Origin: Engraulis encrasicolus
Taxonomy: Eukaryota; Chordata; Actinopteri; Clupeiformes; Engraulidae
Assembly: GCF_034702125.1 (NCBI RefSeq)
Contig: NC_085869.1
Span: forward strand, 9,604,063-9,668,062
Direction of reading: 5' to 3'
DNA length: 64,000 nucleotides
Part shown: positions 62,196-64,000 of the stretch, in pieces
Position numbering within the stretch: the stretch's first letter is position 1
How the letters are laid out: every line of letters starts with the position of its first letter
Program-made: the position numbers and the translations under genes
The notes under the pieces: generated by a model
What the model was told of the DNA's origin: nothing
What the model saw: only the letters and a program-made list of their open reading frames with translations
The model's database searches: none

Positions 62196-62334
62196 AGCAA
62201 GCTGCCAGAGTCTGGTGTGCTCTGTTGAGTTTGACATCCTACTGTAGTGAAGCATAGTCGAGTTGACCTGCCGGGTTGCCCTACTTTCTGGGGTACCATA
62301 CAGGGGGTGTTACCGCTGCACCTAAGAGCCAGGG

Positions 62335-62622
62335 GTGCATCCCAATATGTGACCTTGCCTCCTCCACTTGCCTCCTCCACTTGCTCCTCGTCATGATGAC
62401 ATCACTGACAACAGCATTATATTTCAATATCTTGCAAAAGCTCAATTGAAAAGTCTTTTTCTCATTTGCAATTGGGATGGTGAATGAAAAACAGTCCCTC
62501 AAAAGTTGTGGCGAGGCTGACAGCTGGGAAACTTTATCGTTTTCTCCAGGGAGGAGGGGCCAGGAGGCGGGACGAGGAGACAAGCACAAGTGGAGGAGGC
62601 AAGGACACATATTGGGATGCAC
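62335..62622. mobile_element. MITE, copy 2 (inverted relative to copy 1)
   Basis: GTGCATCCCAATATGTGACC at the left end and its inverse at the right. ccagg lies on both sides as a possible short duplication. Confidence 0.82.
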
Positions 62623-63440
62623 CCAGGAGTGTATCTGCAGTGTTCTGTCGCGGCCGGTCCCCGCCCCTGCAACCATAGCAACAACACAAGCTGAAAATAC
62701 AGACAGAGAGCGCCTGTGCAGAAATAAGCTTTGTCGAGTTTGTGTCAATGACGTTGTCAGTGTAGTTTTCAAATGCCAACGCAAATGCCAACGCATGCAT
62801 ATCATAAATCAATCACGTAGTTTTCAAATGCCAACGCATGCATATCGTAAATCAACCACGAGACTGAAATCGTAAATCAACCACGAAACACGGGCAATAA
62901 AGTGAATTCACCACGTCCTTGTAGATTCTGCCCTAGAATTTCCCCCAGAATTTCCCACATTTTTTTCGTGAAGACTTTACGACAGACGTGAGATACGGTT
63001 GGAGCCAGACAGTCAGATAGTCAGAGTCTGTGAGTCAGAGCACACCTACAACACAAGTGATGGCTACTCCCATCACACCTACTACCTTATTTTGGGTAAA
63101 ATCGTGTTTCGTCTTGACTCATATTTTGCATTCTAAGTGATGCTACAGACAAAATGTAGACGGTCTAGCTCTAGACATACAACTACCCTTCCCCAATAGT
63201 ATCCACCACACACTCTTACACTTCCGTGTGATTAAATCAGTGTGCAGATTCTGTGTGGGAGGTTCTCTTCCTGCTGCGTAATCAGGCCTCCAGACCGCTC
63301 AAGATGACGTAGTTTCATTTCCCTTGTATTTATTTCTTTGTGTTTATGTACAATGGCATAATGTTTCTACATAATTGGCTCCGTGTTCCAAGTCATTCTG
63401 TATGTAGATGTTTTGCTTTCACAGTATGTTTTATTTATTT

Positions 63441-63488
<48 letters not shown>

Positions 63489-64000
63489 TTATTTATCTAT
63501 TTAATCATCAAATTGTTATTTATCCATTCATTTATTCATTCATTTATTCATTCTTTCACTATATTTTTGACAGTGGAGTCCACTCTGCACAGTGGGGCAG
63601 CAGACCAAGGCAGACTAAAAACACAGTAGATGCCGGGGTACTCAGACAGCCAGCCACAGAGACCAAGGCAAGAGGAGAGGTATGGATTACTGTACATGGT
63701 TCAATATAACAGTAACAGTGTTTGAGATTGGATGGCTGCAATGTGCTGGTTTAACACTGTGGGTCCACATTGGCATGCATGGTTGCTGTAGGCTGTGTGT
63801 TCAGCTAGAACCAGCGGGTGATGCTTTGGTTACGGTAGAGGGTCTAGATCCACTAATTCACTGTTAGTTAGTTTGATATCTCCGTTTTAGTTACTCCAGT
63901 TACTGGTCAGTAAGTGTTTCAGAGCCAAAACACGTTTTAGTTCAAATGCATGCTGGTATGAGCTTAGTTATGAAGGAAATAATAATAACAATATTAGTAA
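62623..64000. other. Unassigned stretch
   Basis: Short direct repeats (tttcaaatgccaacgcatgc at about 62768 and 62820; aatcaaccacga at 62851 and 62875) and a (TTGA)n tract at 63446-63490. No gene recognised. Confidence 0.5.
63446..63490. repeat. (TTGA)n microsatellite
   Basis: About ten tetranucleotide units. Confidence 0.95.

Noticed and set aside
62281..62805. 174-codon minus-strand frame
   Set aside because: Most of it is the MITE copy at 62335-62622; the rest resembles nothing and has no splice context.

Overview
This is eukaryotic, intron-bearing DNA from a vertebrate, almost certainly a ray-finned (teleost) fish. The evidence is the repeat inventory: a Tc1 element with a DD34E transposase, many hAT-type elements with 8-bp target duplications, TTAA-flanked piggyBac/Kolobok-like elements, a DIRS-type tyrosine-recombinase retrotransposon, tRNA-headed SINEs and LINE reverse-transcriptase fragments. 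Long CA/GT/GA microsatellites and fish-type multi-exon gene fragments fit the same picture. The species cannot be named from the sequence. No bacterial operons, CRISPR arrays or origins are present; most of the window is transposon-derived.

Layout. 1-1140 is the end of a DIRS-like element (broken recombinase plus a 58-bp perfect inverted repeat). 3.1-13.8 kb holds small hAT-type MITEs, an intact 980-bp inverted-repeat element (R1, 4398-5377), a tRNA-like tandem array and microsatellites. 13.8-21.4 kb holds a non-autonomous element (family M, copy A) interrupted by a Tc1 copy, an inverted relative (copy D), LINE fragments and one orphan signal-peptide-like exon at 17568-17637. 22.9-24.6, 32.6-34.3 and 35.8-37.7 kb are copies of a composite repeat (family G). 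27.2-31.8 kb carries exons of a THAP-domain gene or element that has a stop in exon 2 and a 2.26-kb hAT element in a later exon. 34.4-35.6 kb carries, on the minus strand, a three-exon pseudogene of the fish P2X7-C-terminal-like zinc-binding family.

37.65-51.3 kb is a set of transposons inside transposons, six levels deep, built inside a second copy (R2) of the R1 element. Nearly every level is supported by target-site duplications or by an empty-site copy elsewhere in the window.

The one intact-looking host gene is at 51.4/54.8-61.3 kb on the plus strand. It encodes a nectin/PVR-family adhesion receptor: signal peptide, V-type Ig domain, two further Ig domains, transmembrane segment and cytoplasmic tail. 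The eleven proposed exons have consistent splice phases, include microexons of 7 and 10 nt, and give a 436-residue open frame. Its introns hold SINEs, a 349-bp foldback MITE and a transposon-derived ORF fragment. 61.6-64 kb is LINE 3' sequence, one MITE and unassigned DNA.
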